A DNA stretch of 64,000 nt from Acridotheres tristis (taxonomy: Eukaryota; Chordata; Aves; Passeriformes; Sturnidae): NCBI GenBank assembly GCA_037013685.1, contig CM072886.1, positions 86,930,922 to 86,994,921 of the forward strand, in the 5' to 3' direction. Each line of letters starts with the position of its first letter. Position 1 is the first letter of the stretch. The notes beneath the pieces are model-generated. The model was given only the letters and a program-made list of their open reading frames with translations. It had not been told where the DNA came from and made no database searches. Below, piece by piece: positions 62,564 through 64,000 of the stretch. Both the position numbers and the translations under genes were made by a program.

Positions 62564-62587
62564 AAGACTTCACAGAAGTGAAGTCTT
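62564..62587. repeat. Perfect 10-bp hairpin
   Basis: AAGACTTCAC (62,564-62,573) and GTGAAGTCTT (62,578-62,587) are exact reverse complements around a 4-nt loop, AGAA. Confidence 0.8.
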
Positions 62588-64000
62588 TTACAGATGTAAT
62601 GAAGTAATGATCTTTTAGATATTATTTCAGATTTTATTTCTCAGGATGCTTTGTTCTATAAGAAATACATACACACATATTTGCATTTCTGCGTTAGCTG
62701 GAAATCAGTTTAGTCTATAAACTTTTGTTTGTGTCCTAATAAGCTAGGTTAGAATAAATGTTGACAATTAAGGAAAGAAGTTAAAATGCATCAGGCAGCA
62801 CTTCACTGATAAAAATTACTCTGAAAAAGATCAGCACCATTCATGTGCTCTGTTTCCTCTCTCACATGAAAGGCACTATCAGCTCTCTGAGGAACAGGTA
62901 TGCTCAACCCATCAGCTGAAGCTGATTTGCTCACTGACTTAGTGGAAATATCCCTTGGTAATGTCAGAGGACGCTTGCCCTTTTAGAGTTACCTGGCTAT
63001 GATTGTTCATTATAAATACTTGTTATAAAGATACTATCCTCATCTTTAAGATTCTTAATTTTCAAAGTCAAATCCAAGTAGCAGAGTTAGGCTTGTATTT
63101 CCATGGTGGATGTCATTTGAAGAAAGCATGTGTTTAAATTCAACTCCTTGGAAAACAAAACATATACATGTTTTTAACATTAATAGAAAAGTGTCCCAAT
63201 AGGAATGATTTCCTGAGTGGGAGCTTTAATCTCTACCAAGTATTTGGTAGAGCTCAAAACAGGATGAACATGTGGCACTTTTATTTTGCATCAAACATTT
63301 GCATAATAAAGGATAAACTAACAAAAGAAGTGACTTAAATAAAAAACGGGTTAGCCAAATAATTGAAATTTATCCTTAATGTGCAGAGGAGAGAAAGTAC
63401 ACATGAAAGACCCTTTGGGATTTTTTTGAAAAACAAAGACCACATGAAAAGCTGGTTGATGTTTTGGGGTTTTTTACCCTGTATTCTATGAGTTCATCCA
63501 CAGGCATTCACAAGCTTTATTTGTCTTCCTATGAAGCAATTAGAAAGCTTACTAAGTGGAATGGAAAGTACTTTATCAATTAAGTATCAATTTCCATTTC
63601 CTTATTTATGATCCTGCAGCTAGTAAGCATCAATAATTTCTGCTTTGCTACAATGTCACCAGGAAGATTGATTGTGCGTGTCACCTCAATATGAGAAGAC
63701 TTAAATGGAAAACACATACTTGCAACAGCACCAAATGCACTTTTGCAAAAAGGAGCAACTTAATCACATCTTTAAAAACAGAAGCTTTAAAGATGCATCA
63801 CTCCTTTGTTCTAATGAAAGCTCTGCATTTTTCTTCAAGATCTTTATTGACATCATTGTATATTTGTAACTATGCACTCAGCAATCAGCAAACTGAAAAA
63901 AAAAGCTAAAAATGAAGCACCTAGAAAATAGAAAATGCCAAGGTCAAGGCTGCACAGAAGAAAATTTCAATCATCTGCCTGTGCATAAAAATTATGACAC
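62588..64000. other. No gene recognised
   Basis: AT-rich sequence with random short frames; nothing else was recognised up to the window end. Confidence 0.5.

Noticed and set aside
1..64000. CRISPR arrays, bacterial operons, endogenous retroviruses, rRNA or tRNA genes
   Set aside because: No spaced direct-repeat arrays, no compact gene clusters, no paired long terminal repeats or retroviral protein motifs, and no RNA gene folds were seen.

Overview
This looks like vertebrate nuclear DNA, most likely from a bird. It is AT-rich and has no compact gene organisation: no operons, no ribosome-binding sites and no long open frames outside repeats. Its recognisable mobile elements are all CR1-type LINE fragments. 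The 3' ends at 7.2-7.6, 10.25-10.56, 44.3-44.5 and 60.05-60.19 kb resemble avian CR1 copies. Two much more diverged copies (38.18-39.26 and 46.56-47.28 kb) resemble the older CR1 lineages shared with turtles and crocodiles. I saw no Alu, B1, L1 or MIR signature. The bird call rests on remembered CR1 sequence, not on a search.

I found no protein-coding gene that I can support. The window reads as part of a gene desert or of one or more very long introns. All open frames of 60-200 codons are chance frames, CR1 remains or translations of a simple repeat. A few segments have good splice signals on both sides. The best is a 74-bp segment at 19,824-19,897 with one open frame of 24 residues rich in cysteine. 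None is convincing without outside evidence.

Layout. 0-12 kb: featureless AT-rich DNA with one sense CR1 and one antisense CR1. 12.08-13.42 kb: the strongest candidate for conserved regulatory DNA, with retained CpGs, homeodomain-type and SOX/TCF-type sites and almost no repeats. 14-25 kb: mostly featureless, with two RFX X-box-like motifs 0.85 kb apart (17.0 and 17.9 kb) and two perfect short hairpins. 25.5-31.4 kb: three further candidate regulatory blocks, with an AT/CA microsatellite at 29.3 kb. 35.0-36.0 kb: a full match to the CTCF core consensus, followed by an isolated CpG-dense patch ending in a TATA-like box and a splice-donor-like site, which could be a promoter of an unannotated transcript. 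38-47 kb: two ancient CR1 copies, one young-type CR1 end and a ~1-kb segment bounded by an exact 25-bp direct repeat. 50.0-50.4 kb: another candidate regulatory block. 58.03-58.57 kb: a 106-unit pentanucleotide array in three pure blocks, the most striking object in the window. 58.6-64 kb: featureless apart from one CR1 end and two hairpins.

If the window has a function, it is most simply read as long-range regulatory landscape (candidate enhancers, one architectural-protein site, one orphan CpG patch) around a gene that lies outside it. I found no gene cluster, CRISPR array, RNA gene or endogenous retrovirus, and no clear new biological system.
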